Below, piece by piece: positions 27,889-36,807 of a stretch of DNA of 37,988 nucleotides (positions are counted from its first letter, which is position 1; every line of letters starts with the position of its first letter). This DNA comes from Demequinaceae bacterium (GTDB lineage Bacteria > Actinomycetota > Actinomycetes > Actinomycetales > Demequinaceae). Made by a program: the position numbers and the translations under genes. The stretch lies in NCBI GenBank assembly GCA_024643505.1, contig JAHEMW010000005.1, positions 1-37,988 of the forward strand, in the 5' to 3' direction. The notes below the pieces were generated by a model. It made no database searches, had not been told where the DNA came from, and was given only the letters and a program-made list of their open reading frames with translations.

Positions 27889-28689
27889 GTGAAGACGTTC
27901 GCGCGCACCCTTGCGCTTACCTTCGTGGGCGGGCTCCTGATTTGGGCCGTCGCGCTCACGCTCGGAGTGACGTGGGTGGACATGCTCCACCTTGGCCAGC
28001 CACGCAACGTGCTCAGCGATCGGGGGCAAGAAGTGCGCATCCCCATTCCCGAGGGTCCAGCGGAGCGTCAGCTTCCGGCAGTCGCGGTCACCACCACGGG
28101 CGAATACGCGTTTCTCTTCGACGATGAAGACGGTCCGGTCCGATACGACCCGTGCCGACCCGTCGACTGGGTGATTTCGCCGGCAGGAATGCCCCCGGGG
28201 GTCGAGTCGCTCGTGTTCGACTCGGTGGATCGCGTGTCTTCTGCGACCGGGTTAGCGTTCAGGTTTGATGGATTCACCGATGAGACCGCTGCGTTCGACC
28301 GCCCACTCTTTCAGGATCGATACGGCGCACGGTTTGCTCCAGTTGTCGTAGGTTTCGCGACGCAGGAGCAGGTGCCGGACCTCGCGGGGACAGTGTCGGG
28401 CCTTGGCGGTTCGAGTGCCGTTTACGGCGCATACGGAGAACAGCGGTTTCTGCGTGGAGGTGTCGTCATCATGGATGCTGATGACCTCAAGCGCTTGGTT
28501 CGCTCACGCGGAGGAACCGACATCGCACGCGCAGTCATCCAACACGAGTTCGGCCATGTCGTGGGTTTGGGCCACGTCGGCGATGCCAACGAACTCATGC
28601 ACGACACCAACCAAGCGCTCACCGACTGGGGTCCTGGTGACAGGCAGGGCCTCGCGATTGCCGGCGCGGGGCCGTGCGAAACGGACTAG
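27889..28689 (+). CDS. Membrane-anchored or secreted matrixin-like zinc metalloprotease
   Basis: N-terminal TM segment; zinc motif HEFGHVVGLGH and Met-turn-like NELMHDTN; GTG start. Confidence 0.82.
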   Translation: MKTFARTLALTFVGGLLIWAVALTLGVTWVDMLHLGQPRNVLSDRGQEVRIPIPEGPAERQLPAVAVTTTGEYAFLFDDEDGPVRYDPCRPVDWVISPAGMPPGVESLVFDSVDRVSSATGLAFRFDGFTDETAAFDRPLFQDRYGARFAPVVVGFATQEQVPDLAGTVSGLGGSSAVYGAYGEQRFLRGGVVIMDADDLKRLVRSRGGTDIARAVIQHEFGHVVGLGHVGDANELMHDTNQALTDWGPGDRQGLAIAGAGPCETD

Positions 28690-30872
28690 GACAGTCCGGG
28701 CGGGAGGTCGTCGTCGTGCACGATGATGAGCCGACGTGTCGGTCGTGTCATCGCGACGTATAGATCGCCCGGAGACGCGGCAATGGTGGCGGGGTGCGCG
28801 ACGACAACGATGTCGTATTCGAGGCCCTTTGATTGACGCGGCGTGAGTACGTCGACGTCGACGTTGGCGAGAGCATGCGAGAAGTCTCCGATTCGCTCGG
28901 GCTGGACGAGCACAGCGACGAGCCCTCCCGCCTCGGCGTCCAGCGTCGTTCGCGCACTCCGTGCGGCGTTGACGACGGCGCCAACGACGTCCGTCGTGCG
29001 CTGGGTGTGGAGCGCGTCGTCGAGTTCACGCGCAGCGCTGAGTTCACTGACGGGAAGTCGCGCGGCTCGGGCAAATCGTTGCGCGGCACGCGCGACGGAC
29101 GCGGGGATTCGGTAGGAGATCGTCAGTTCGCGCAGCGTCCACGACTGGCCGAAGAGCGGGTCCATCGTCTCGGGCCACCAGCGCGTGCCGGACGCGGATG
29201 CGACCTGGGCGACGTCGCCGACGATGGTGAACGATCGCGTCGGGCACCGTCTGAGCAGCATGCGCCACGCCATGGGCGACAGTTCTTGCGCCTCGTCAAC
29301 GACGACGTGGCCGTACGTCCATGTGCGGTCCCGCGATGCACGCTCCGCGACGCTCAGGCGCGCCGCCGTTCCCTTCATGCGAGTCGCCAACATCTCGGCG
29401 GTCACCATTCCTCCGCCGCCAAATGTCGACAGGACCTCTCTCGCGTAGTCGACCTCTTCGGCGGAGGCCTCGTGTGAGCGAGAGGAACGTCGGGTGCCCG
29501 GCATGTCTCCGAGCAGTTCTGCGGCCTCGTCAAGGAGGGGCACATCCGCGTCGGTAAACGGCTCTCGAGCGTCGCGTTCGAGCAGCGCGCGCTCTGCGAG
29601 CGTGAAGTCCTTCGCCGCGTGGTCCAAGAGATGACGCTTGGAGAAGAGGTCGCGCAAGAGCCGTTCGGGGCTGATCGGGAGCCAGCAGAGATTGAGCGCG
29701 ACGCGCACGTGCGCGTCGTCGCGAACGTCGCGTTCGAGGTCGGCACGATCTGACGAGTCGAACGAATGGTCGAGCTGCTCGACGAGTTGGCTGGTCAGGC
29801 GGCCAATCATGTCCTTCGCGAACGCTCTCCGTGCGTCGTTGTGCGGCTTTCCATCTCGGCGGGCGCGAGCTTGCGCGTCGCGAACGTCGGCTCGTCTGAT
29901 GACAATCGTGCGGCCGTCGATGCGGATCTCGCGATCCGTGCGGGGGAGGCGCTGGCGCTCCCGTACCGCCGCGCGGATGACGTCGGCCATGGCGAGTCGC
30001 CCCTTGAGTCGCGCGACGTCGTCGCGTTCGACCGCGCTGGTGTCGACGCCCGGGACCAGACCGCCGAGCGTCGTGCTTACCGCGCCTGTCTCACCAAGCG
30101 ACGGAAGCACGTGGTCGATGTAGCGCAGGAAGCTCTTCGACGGGCCGATGAGGAGCACTCCGCGAGATTCAAGCTGCTCGCGGTGGTGGTAGAGGAGGTA
30201 GGCCGCACGGTGCAGCGCGACGGCGGTCTTTCCCGTTCCTGGTCCGCCCTGAACCACCAGAGCGCCCTGCAGCGGTGCACGAATGACTGCGTCTTGTTCC
30301 GCCTGGATGGTCGCGACGATGTCGCCCATGCGCCCCGTGCGCCGGGCCCCGAGCGCCGCGAGCAGCGCGCCCTCGCCGGCGAGGGCCTCCTGCGAGCCCG
30401 AGGCTTCAAGCGCCGCGACGTCAAGCACGTCATCCTCGACGGCGCTCACTCGTCGGCCCACTGTTGTGAGGTGCCGACGTCGCACGACGCCACCGGGGTT
30501 CGCCGCCGTGGCCGAATAGAACGCACGTGCGGCCGGAGCGCGCCAGTCGGTCAGCAGTGGGGCGTGCTCTGCGTCAGAGAGCCCGATCCTCCCGACATAC
30601 AGTCGTTCGGCGTCAACGAGGTCGAGCCGTCCAAAGCAGAGCCGATCCTCAACCGCGTCGAGCTGGGCTATCCGATCTTCATACAACGTGGCAAACGCGT
30701 CTCGTTCCGAGCGATTTTGGGGCGACCCAGATGGGCCATCGAGCCGCACTTGTTCGAGCCGTGCGGCCGCCTCGTCTCGCAACGCGTCGAGACGCGCGTA
30801 GAGCGTGTCGACGACAACCTGTTCGGTGTCGATGCCGACGCGCTCGGCGGTGAGTGTGCGGTCCTCGTTCAC
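28686..30872 (-). CDS. helD: HelD/HelR-type RNA polymerase-associated UvrD-like helicase
   Basis: TDWRAPAARAFYSATAANPGGVVRRRHL, VVQGGPGTGKTAVALHRAAYLLYHHR, VVDEAQELSPMAWRMLLRRCP, VLTPRQSKGLEYD. GTG start at 30872 preferred (GGAGG upstream); ORF track gives ATG 30893. Confidence 0.87.
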   Translation of the reverse strand: MNEDRTLTAERVGIDTEQVVVDTLYARLDALRDEAAARLEQVRLDGPSGSPQNRSERDAFATLYEDRIAQLDAVEDRLCFGRLDLVDAERLYVGRIGLSDAEHAPLLTDWRAPAARAFYSATAANPGGVVRRRHLTTVGRRVSAVEDDVLDVAALEASGSQEALAGEGALLAALGARRTGRMGDIVATIQAEQDAVIRAPLQGALVVQGGPGTGKTAVALHRAAYLLYHHREQLESRGVLLIGPSKSFLRYIDHVLPSLGETGAVSTTLGGLVPGVDTSAVERDDVARLKGRLAMADVIRAAVRERQRLPRTDREIRIDGRTIVIRRADVRDAQARARRDGKPHNDARRAFAKDMIGRLTSQLVEQLDHSFDSSDRADLERDVRDDAHVRVALNLCWLPISPERLLRDLFSKRHLLDHAAKDFTLAERALLERDAREPFTDADVPLLDEAAELLGDMPGTRRSSRSHEASAEEVDYAREVLSTFGGGGMVTAEMLATRMKGTAARLSVAERASRDRTWTYGHVVVDEAQELSPMAWRMLLRRCPTRSFTIVGDVAQVASASGTRWWPETMDPLFGQSWTLRELTISYRIPASVARAAQRFARAARLPVSELSAARELDDALHTQRTTDVVGAVVNAARSARTTLDAEAGGLVAVLVQPERIGDFSHALANVDVDVLTPRQSKGLEYDIVVVAHPATIAASPGDLYVAMTRPTRRLIIVHDDDLPPGLS

Positions 30873-30910
30873 GGCATACCCTCCACCCTTCATACGTTGT
30901 CCCGGTAGGG

Positions 30911-30925
30911 CAATTGATAATTATC
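30911..30925. promoter_or_regulatory. AT-rich overlapping palindromes; candidate bidirectional promoter between helD and the PAC2 gene
   Basis: CAATTGATAATTATC: CAATTG palindrome overlapping the 10-bp palindrome GATAATTATC, giving GATAAT -10-like hexamers on both strands; minus strand also has TGC-GATAAT (extended -10). Confidence 0.5.
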
Positions 30926-30963
30926 GCAGGCCGTGGGGGCAGACGTGACAGACTGGAGAAACG

Positions 30964-31884
30964 ATGAGTGAGTCGCTGGTCTCCTGGGACGCGGATGGCG
31001 TGCGCGCCTGGGCGGAGGTAGCGCCGCGCGAGGGCGCGGTGCTTGTCCACTCGCTGCGCGGGTTCATCGACGCTGGACGCGCTGGAGCGCTGCTGTCCGC
31101 CCACCTTCTTGACCTCGCCGATCCCATTCGGGTGGCGACGTTCGACATCGACCGCCTGCTCGATTACCGCTCGCGCCGGCCGGAGATGACGTTTTCGGTG
31201 AATCAGTGGACCGACTACGACGAGCCGCACCTTCACCTTGAGCTCGCACGAGATGCGGCAGGTTCGCCGTTTTTGCTGCTCCACGGCTTCGAGCCCGACG
31301 TGCTGTGGGAGCACTACATCGCCGAAGTGAGGCAGATTGTCGATCGCCTCGGCGTCGAACTTACGGTTGGCGCACATGGGATTCCGATGGGAGCGCCTCA
31401 CACCCGTCCACTGACGGCAACGACACATGGCAATCGCCAAGATCTGCTGCCTGACACGCCAAGCTTTTTCGGCACCGTCACCGTTCCAGCGTCGGCCCAA
31501 AACCTCCTTGAGTATCGGTTTGGTCAATGGGGACTTAGCGCCATCAACGTTGCGGTGCACGTTCCCCACTACCTGTCGCAATCGTCGTATCCGCAGGCCG
31601 CGCAGCGGGCACTCAGCGGCCTTGAGGGCCTCACGGGGCTTGATCTCTTCGTTGCGGGACTCGACGCCGCAGCCGCTCGGGCCGAAGACGAAATCTCGCG
31701 ACAGCTCGCCGAATCGGACGATATCCAGACGCTGGTGCGGGTGCTAGAGGAGCAGTACGACGCGTTTGTCGAGACATCGTCGGTGGTCGCGCCGGACGGC
31801 ACGATCCCGACGGCCGAGGAAATTGGGGCTGAGTTCGAAAGATTTCTCGCTGGAGAACGCAAGGATTTTCCACCAACGGCCTAA
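30964..31884 (+). CDS. PAC2 (proteasome-assembly-chaperone-like) family protein
   Basis: LVHSLRGFIDAGRAGALLSAHLLD, PFLLLHGFEPDVLWEHYIAEV, VGAHGIPMGAPHTRP, VHVPHYLSQSSYPQAAQRAL. Confidence 0.87.
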   Translation: MSESLVSWDADGVRAWAEVAPREGAVLVHSLRGFIDAGRAGALLSAHLLDLADPIRVATFDIDRLLDYRSRRPEMTFSVNQWTDYDEPHLHLELARDAAGSPFLLLHGFEPDVLWEHYIAEVRQIVDRLGVELTVGAHGIPMGAPHTRPLTATTHGNRQDLLPDTPSFFGTVTVPASAQNLLEYRFGQWGLSAINVAVHVPHYLSQSSYPQAAQRALSGLEGLTGLDLFVAGLDAAAARAEDEISRQLAESDDIQTLVRVLEEQYDAFVETSSVVAPDGTIPTAEEIGAEFERFLAGERKDFPPTA

Positions 31885-32024
31885 ACCGTGCCACACTTGT
31901 CCCGGTTGCAAGAACGTAGTGTGCAAGAACCTGTCCGGATGGGCTTGGGACGCGGCATTGCGGCGACGAGGGTCAACACGGTGTTGGTCCTTCCCGTCCC
32001 GGGCAGTAAAGATAGGAAATACGC

Positions 32025-32228
32025 ATGGCACAGGGTTCTGTGAAGTGGTTTAACGCTGAGAAGGGCTATGGGTTTATCGCCCAGGACGGCGGCGGCGCCG
32101 ACGTCTTCGTCCACTACTCCGCGATCGTCACCGATGGCTACCGCTCGCTTGAAGAGGCGCAGCGCGTCGAGTTTGACGTGACTCAGGGCCCGAAGGGCCC
32201 GCAGGCGGAGAGCGTTCGCCCGCTCTGA
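32025..32228 (+). CDS. Cold-shock protein (CspA family)
   Basis: [31 protein letters not shown]. Confidence 0.97.
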   Translation: MAQGSVKWFNAEKGYGFIAQDGGGADVFVHYSAIVTDGYRSLEEAQRVEFDVTQGPKGPQAESVRPL

Positions 32229-32245
32229 TCCTTTGAGATCGTCTT

Positions 32246-32279
32246 GACGGCCGCTGCCCGGAACAGGGCGGCGGCCGTC
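32246..32279 (+). terminator. Strong GC hairpin downstream of the cold-shock gene
   Basis: GACGGCCGCTGCCC-GGAACA-GGGCGGCGGCCGTC: 14-bp stem with a single G:U pair; no U-tract. Confidence 0.75.
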
Positions 32280-32375
32280 TGCGTTGAACGGTAGAGCCTG
32301 TCGCACACTTGGGCTAGTGACGAAGCGTCGGGCGAACTAGAATGAATGCACCAACGGATCGGGATGGAGGTCGCG

Positions 32376-32744
32376 ATGCCGCTGTCGGAGTACGAACAGC
32401 GAGTGCTCGAGCAACTTGAGCGCGATCTTGGTGCCGACCCCAAATTGGGTCAGGCCATGTCTAAAGCCACGCGACGCCGCGGGCGTTGGACGTGGTCAGT
32501 GCTCGGCGTTCTCGTCGGTCTGGGGATCGTCGTCGCCGGTGCGGTCGCGCAGGCCCCCGTTGTCGGCATCGCGGGCTTCGCACTGATGCTCGCTGCAGCG
32601 TTGTGGGGGCTATTGGCTACCGGCAAGCCGGGCGCGGTCGGGTCTGTGGCCAAGCCTGGTGCCCCGGCGCCGAAGCGCAACAGCTCCTTCATGACGCGGC
32701 TTGAAGAGCGGTTTGACCGCCGCCGCGAACAGGGCGACATCTAA
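32376..32744 (+). CDS. DUF3040 family membrane protein
   Basis: MPLSEYEQRVLEQLERDLGADPKL followed by two hydrophobic helices. Confidence 0.9.
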   Translation: MPLSEYEQRVLEQLERDLGADPKLGQAMSKATRRRGRWTWSVLGVLVGLGIVVAGAVAQAPVVGIAGFALMLAAALWGLLATGKPGAVGSVAKPGAPAPKRNSSFMTRLEERFDRRREQGDI

Positions 32745-32993
32745 CGGTGTGACTCGGCCAACGGCCGTCGTGCGTGACACGCGCCCCCTGAACGGTGCCT
32801 GAAGGCTGCCTCCGCGCGCGCTAGCAGCGCTCACCCCTCGCGCACGTGCGGCGTTGGTCCCACGAGGCGCATGCGCTCGCGTCCGGAGCGCGCTTTCGCG
32901 CACGCGCTCATCGCGAGGAAACGCGCGGCGGCGATGCCGCCGGTAGTGACCGACTGTCCGAATTTCCTGGGGAATCGTCGCGATTTCGTGTCC

Positions 32994-33023
32994 AAAGTGG
33001 AGGAAAGTGGAGTAAAGTGGAGG
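32994..33023 (+). promoter_or_regulatory. Candidate MraZ operator: three 10-bp direct repeats
   Basis: AAAGTGGAGG AAAGTGGAGT AAAGTGGAGG immediately upstream of mraZ; resembles known MraZ boxes (direct repeats, about 10-bp period). Confidence 0.85.
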
Positions 33024-33060
33024 CAATTGGCGAGGGTTGGCTTGGGAGGGAGGGTGCGCG

Positions 33061-33525
33061 ATGGCGGAGACGTCACTGGGACTCGGACCCACCGGCCTGT
33101 TTCTCGGCACATTCACGCCTCACCTCGACGAGAAGGGCCGCTTGATCCTTCCCGCCAAGTTCCGCGGACGCCTCGCCTCCGGGCTTGTCATGACCCGCGG
33201 CCTTGATCGCTGCATCTTCGTCTTCCCGATTGATGAGTTTTCCGCAGTCCACGACCGCCTCCGCAGGGCGCCCCTCGAGAACAAGAACGCCCGCGATTAC
33301 CTGAGAAACTTCCTCGGTTTCGCGAGCGACGAGGTCCCTGACAAGCAGGGCCGAATCCTCGTGTCGCAACCTCTGCGGGCATTCGCCGGGATCGAGCGCG
33401 ACGTCGCCGTTGTCGGCCTTGGCTCCCGCATCGAGATCTGGGATGTCGCGGCGTGGAACGACTACCTCGCGCGCGGAGAAGACGACTACGCAGCGACCGC
33501 AGCAGAAGTGTTTCCAGACATGTAG
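33061..33525 (+). CDS. mraZ: Transcriptional regulator MraZ
   Basis: [38 protein letters not shown]-like stretch. Confidence 0.95.
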   Translation: MAETSLGLGPTGLFLGTFTPHLDEKGRLILPAKFRGRLASGLVMTRGLDRCIFVFPIDEFSAVHDRLRRAPLENKNARDYLRNFLGFASDEVPDKQGRILVSQPLRAFAGIERDVAVVGLGSRIEIWDVAAWNDYLARGEDDYAATAAEVFPDM

Positions 33526-33621
33526 CCCGCGTGCCGCGGCCTCCTCCCGAGCCACTCTGACGGACTTCCCCCCATCAGAGAGTCGGAGGGAGACCACGGC
33601 ACACGGGCATAAGAGGGAAGG

Positions 33622-34614
33622 ATGGGTATGGCAAACGACGCGGCCGACCGGCACCAACCGGTTCTCCTTGATCGCTGCGTCGACCTGCTCGCCGGATCCC
33701 TTGATCGCGCAGGCGCGATCGCAGTTGATGGAACCCTCGGCATGGGCGGTCACACGGAGGCGATCCTGCGCCGTTTTCCGGGGGTCACCGTAGTCGGAAT
33801 TGACCGTGACCCGCAGGCGATCGCGCTGGCGTCGGAGCGACTCGCCACGTTCGGCCCCCGGTTCGTCGCTCACCACGCGACATACGACGACATTGCCGGA
33901 GCACTCGCGCTCGTGGACGCGACCGCTGCGGACGGCATATTGCTCGACCTCGGCGTGAGCTCGCTCCAGATCGATGAGGCTGAGCGTGGCTTTTCCTACG
34001 CTCAGGATGCGCCGCTCGACATGCGCATGAATCCCGCCGACGCGGTCAGCGCGGCGGACCTCCTGCGGGACGCGGACGAGCGCGAACTGGCGCGAATCCT
34101 GCGCGAATACGGCGAGGAGCGATTTGCGAGTCGGATCGCGCGCACCATCGTGCGCCGCCGCGCGGTCGCGCCGATCACGCGCTCCGGTGAACTCGTACAG
34201 CTCGTCCGCGAATCCGTTCCTGCGGCAACCCGTGCGACGGGTGGAAACCCCGCGAAGCGGACATTTCAGGCGTTGCGAATCGCCGTGAATCGCGAGCTCG
34301 AAGTCCTCGACAGGGCTCTCGTTGAGGCGGTCGCCTTGACAGCGATAGGCGGTCGCGTCGTCGTGCTTGCCTACCACTCACTCGAAGATCGCGCCGTCAA
34401 ACAGGCCTTCGCGCAGGGCGCGGCGTCCTCGGCTCCGGTCGGAATGCCAGTCGTTCGCGCCGAGGACGAGCCATACCTACGGCTCGTGGTACGCGGAGCC
34501 GAAAAGGCGTCGGACGCGGAGATTGCGAACAATCCCCGTGCGCAATCTGTCCGGCTCAGGGCCGTCGAAAGGGTTCGCGCGACGCCGTCGTCGCGCGTGA
34601 GGAGAGCAGCATGA
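33622..34614 (+). CDS. rsmH: 16S rRNA m4C1402 methyltransferase RsmH (MraW)
   Basis: HQPVLLDRCVDLL, VDGTLGMGGHTEAIL, LLDLGVSSLQIDEAERGFSYAQDAPLDMRM, KRTFQALRIAVNREL. Confidence 0.96.
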   Translation: MGMANDAADRHQPVLLDRCVDLLAGSLDRAGAIAVDGTLGMGGHTEAILRRFPGVTVVGIDRDPQAIALASERLATFGPRFVAHHATYDDIAGALALVDATAADGILLDLGVSSLQIDEAERGFSYAQDAPLDMRMNPADAVSAADLLRDADERELARILREYGEERFASRIARTIVRRRAVAPITRSGELVQLVRESVPAATRATGGNPAKRTFQALRIAVNRELEVLDRALVEAVALTAIGGRVVVLAYHSLEDRAVKQAFAQGAASSAPVGMPVVRAEDEPYLRLVVRGAEKASDAEIANNPRAQSVRLRAVERVRATPSSRVRRAA

Positions 34615-35021
34615 GCGCAGCACCGCTACGGCAGCCGCGGCCGAGGCCGCATTCAGAGAGCGCCCGGCGCGCAGGAGAGGACCACGCCCGTCGCCCGCAC
34701 CTGCGAGTCGTTTCCGCTCCGGAGCAGGCGCGATCACTTGTTCCCTTCGCGTGGATGTGCGCGCTCATCGTGATCGCCGCGCTGTCGTCGGTCTTGCTAC
34801 TCAACACCTCGATGGCTCGAGGGGCCTACGAACGTCGTGATCTCAAGATCGAAATCGCTGACCTTCACGAGCAGCGTGCGGCGCTCATGACCACGCTCGA
34901 ACAAAAGTCATCGCCAACGGACTTGGCGTACCGGGCGCGTACTCTCGGGATGCGCCCCGCGAAGACGATAGGTTTCGTTTCGCTAGACGAGAAGATGGTC
35001 ATCGAGTCGGAAGGCCGCTAA
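34611..35021 (+). CDS. ftsL: FtsL-like septum formation protein
   Basis: Short bitopic protein with TM and coiled coil between rsmH and ftsI; ATGA overlap with rsmH. Confidence 0.75.
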   Translation: MSAAPLRQPRPRPHSESARRAGEDHARRPHLRVVSAPEQARSLVPFAWMCALIVIAALSSVLLLNTSMARGAYERRDLKIEIADLHEQRAALMTTLEQKSSPTDLAYRARTLGMRPAKTIGFVSLDEKMVIESEGR

Positions 35022-35023
35022 CC

Positions 35024-36805
35024 GTGGCGTCGTTGCTCCCGAAGCTGGGTCACCCAGCGCGCAGGCAACGCATCGTGACCATCCTCATCATCGCGTTCCT
35101 CGCTGTGGTGGCAGGGCGCCTCGTGCTCATTCAGGGCGTGCGCTCTGCCGAACTCTCCGCAGAGGCCCTCAGCCAGCGTCTGACCACCGCGACGATCGAC
35201 GTGCCTCGCGCCGACATTGTTGACCGCAACGGCGTGATTCTCGCAACCTCGGTCGAGCGCTTCAACATCGCGGTCAACCAGCGGAAAATCGCGGACTGGA
35301 AGCGGGTCGACGCTGGCGTTGTCGTGGCAAAGGGACCACTCGACGCCGCGAAGATCCTCGCGCCGATTCTCGGGATCAAGGAGTCCGAACTTGCCGCCGA
35401 CCTCGTCGGCGATCGCTCGTTCGTCTACATCGCGAAAGACGTCACGCCGGAAACGTGGGCGCTCGTGCGGGCCGAGCGGATCTTTGGAATCGAACCCGAA
35501 TCGACAAGCGAGCGGATCTATCCCAACGGCGACATCGCCGGCAACGTGCTGGGGTTCATGGGCGGGCGCTCCGACGAAACCGGTTCGTACGGCCTTGCCG
35601 GAGTTGAGCTCGGATTCGAAGACGAGCTCACTGGTACCTCGGGATCGATCACCTACGAGCGTGGCGGTGGCGGCACGATCATCCCCACTGGTGTGCGTGA
35701 GGAAACTCCGGCGGTGCCGGGCGAGACCGTCGTGCTCACCATTGACCGCGACATTCAGTGGTACGCCCAGCAGCAAGTCGCCGAGGAACTCAAGCGTTCG
35801 GGCGCTTCGCGCGCCACCGTCGTCGTGTCGGACGCTCAAAATGGTGAGATTCTTGCGCTCGTCGACTCACATGCCGTCGATCCGAATGACCCCTCCGCGA
35901 CGGCCGTGACCGATCGCGGTTCCCGCGCAGTGTCTTCGGTGTTCGAGCCGGGTTCGACCGCGAAGGTCATCACGATGGCGGCCGCCCTCGAAGAAGGCGT
36001 GGTCACGCCGCTGAGCCACATCAAGGCGCCGTACGCGTACACCACGTCGAACAACCAGACCTTCCACGACTCCCACCAGCACCAGGTTCTCAAACTCACC
36101 ACCGCAGGGGTCTTGGCCGAGTCATCGAACACGGGCACCGTTCGTATCGGCGAGCAGATGTCGTCCGAGACGCGCTACAAGTACCTGGCTGCGTTCGGGC
36201 TCGGGCAGCCGACCGGCGTGGGACTTCCGGGGGAGTCGGGTGGAATCCTCGCGCCGTACGAGCAGTGGGATGGCCGCCAAAAGTACGCCGTGTTGTTCGG
36301 GCAGGCGCTATCAGTGACGGCACTACAAACGAACCAGGTGTATTCGATCATCGCCAACGGGGGCGTGCTCAAGGAGCCCACGGTCGTGAAGGGTTTCCGC
36401 GCTCCCGACGGCACGTTTACGCCGCGCGCGCTCGCGGAGGACCGCAGGGTGATCTCGGAGAAGACGTCGGCGCAGGTGATGACCATGCTCGAGTCTGTGA
36501 CGCGCGACGGAACAGGCGTGCTCGCGCAGATTGACGGTTACCGCGTCGCGGGCAAGACGGGCACGGCGCAAGCATCCGGCCCGACGGGCCGACTCACCTC
36601 GATCGTCGCGTCCTTCGCGGGCATCGCGCCGGCCGACGATCCGCGTATCGTCGTGTCTGTGATCGTCTTTGACCCGAAGTCGTCCATCTGGGGAGGCGAG
36701 ATTGCGGCGCCACTGTTCAAGCGCGTGTCGACTTTCGCCCTTCAGCAGTTGCGCATCCCGCCGTCAAACTCGACTCCGAAGCTCTTCCCGCTCACCTGGG
36801 ACTGA
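35024..36805 (+). CDS. ftsI: Penicillin-binding protein 2 (FtsI family)
   Basis: FEPGSTAKVITMAAALEEG (SxxK), SSNTG (SxN), VAGKTGTAQ (KTG). Confidence 0.95.
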   Translation: MASLLPKLGHPARRQRIVTILIIAFLAVVAGRLVLIQGVRSAELSAEALSQRLTTATIDVPRADIVDRNGVILATSVERFNIAVNQRKIADWKRVDAGVVVAKGPLDAAKILAPILGIKESELAADLVGDRSFVYIAKDVTPETWALVRAERIFGIEPESTSERIYPNGDIAGNVLGFMGGRSDETGSYGLAGVELGFEDELTGTSGSITYERGGGGTIIPTGVREETPAVPGETVVLTIDRDIQWYAQQQVAEELKRSGASRATVVVSDAQNGEILALVDSHAVDPNDPSATAVTDRGSRAVSSVFEPGSTAKVITMAAALEEGVVTPLSHIKAPYAYTTSNNQTFHDSHQHQVLKLTTAGVLAESSNTGTVRIGEQMSSETRYKYLAAFGLGQPTGVGLPGESGGILAPYEQWDGRQKYAVLFGQALSVTALQTNQVYSIIANGGVLKEPTVVKGFRAPDGTFTPRALAEDRRVISEKTSAQVMTMLESVTRDGTGVLAQIDGYRVAGKTGTAQASGPTGRLTSIVASFAGIAPADDPRIVVSVIVFDPKSSIWGGEIAAPLFKRVSTFALQQLRIPPSNSTPKLFPLTWD

Positions 36806-36807
36806 CG

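Noticed and set aside
29766-30908. 380-aa plus-strand ORF opposite helD
   Set aside because: Antisense shadow; helD motifs on the minus strand explain the region.
32745-33060. Small gene in the DUF3040-mraZ intergenic region
   Set aside because: Short ORFs on both strands there are arginine-rich and show no family features; only the MraZ repeats and promoter region are supported.
33073-34377. 434-aa minus-strand ORF opposite mraZ/rsmH
   Set aside because: Antisense shadow across two well-conserved dcw genes.
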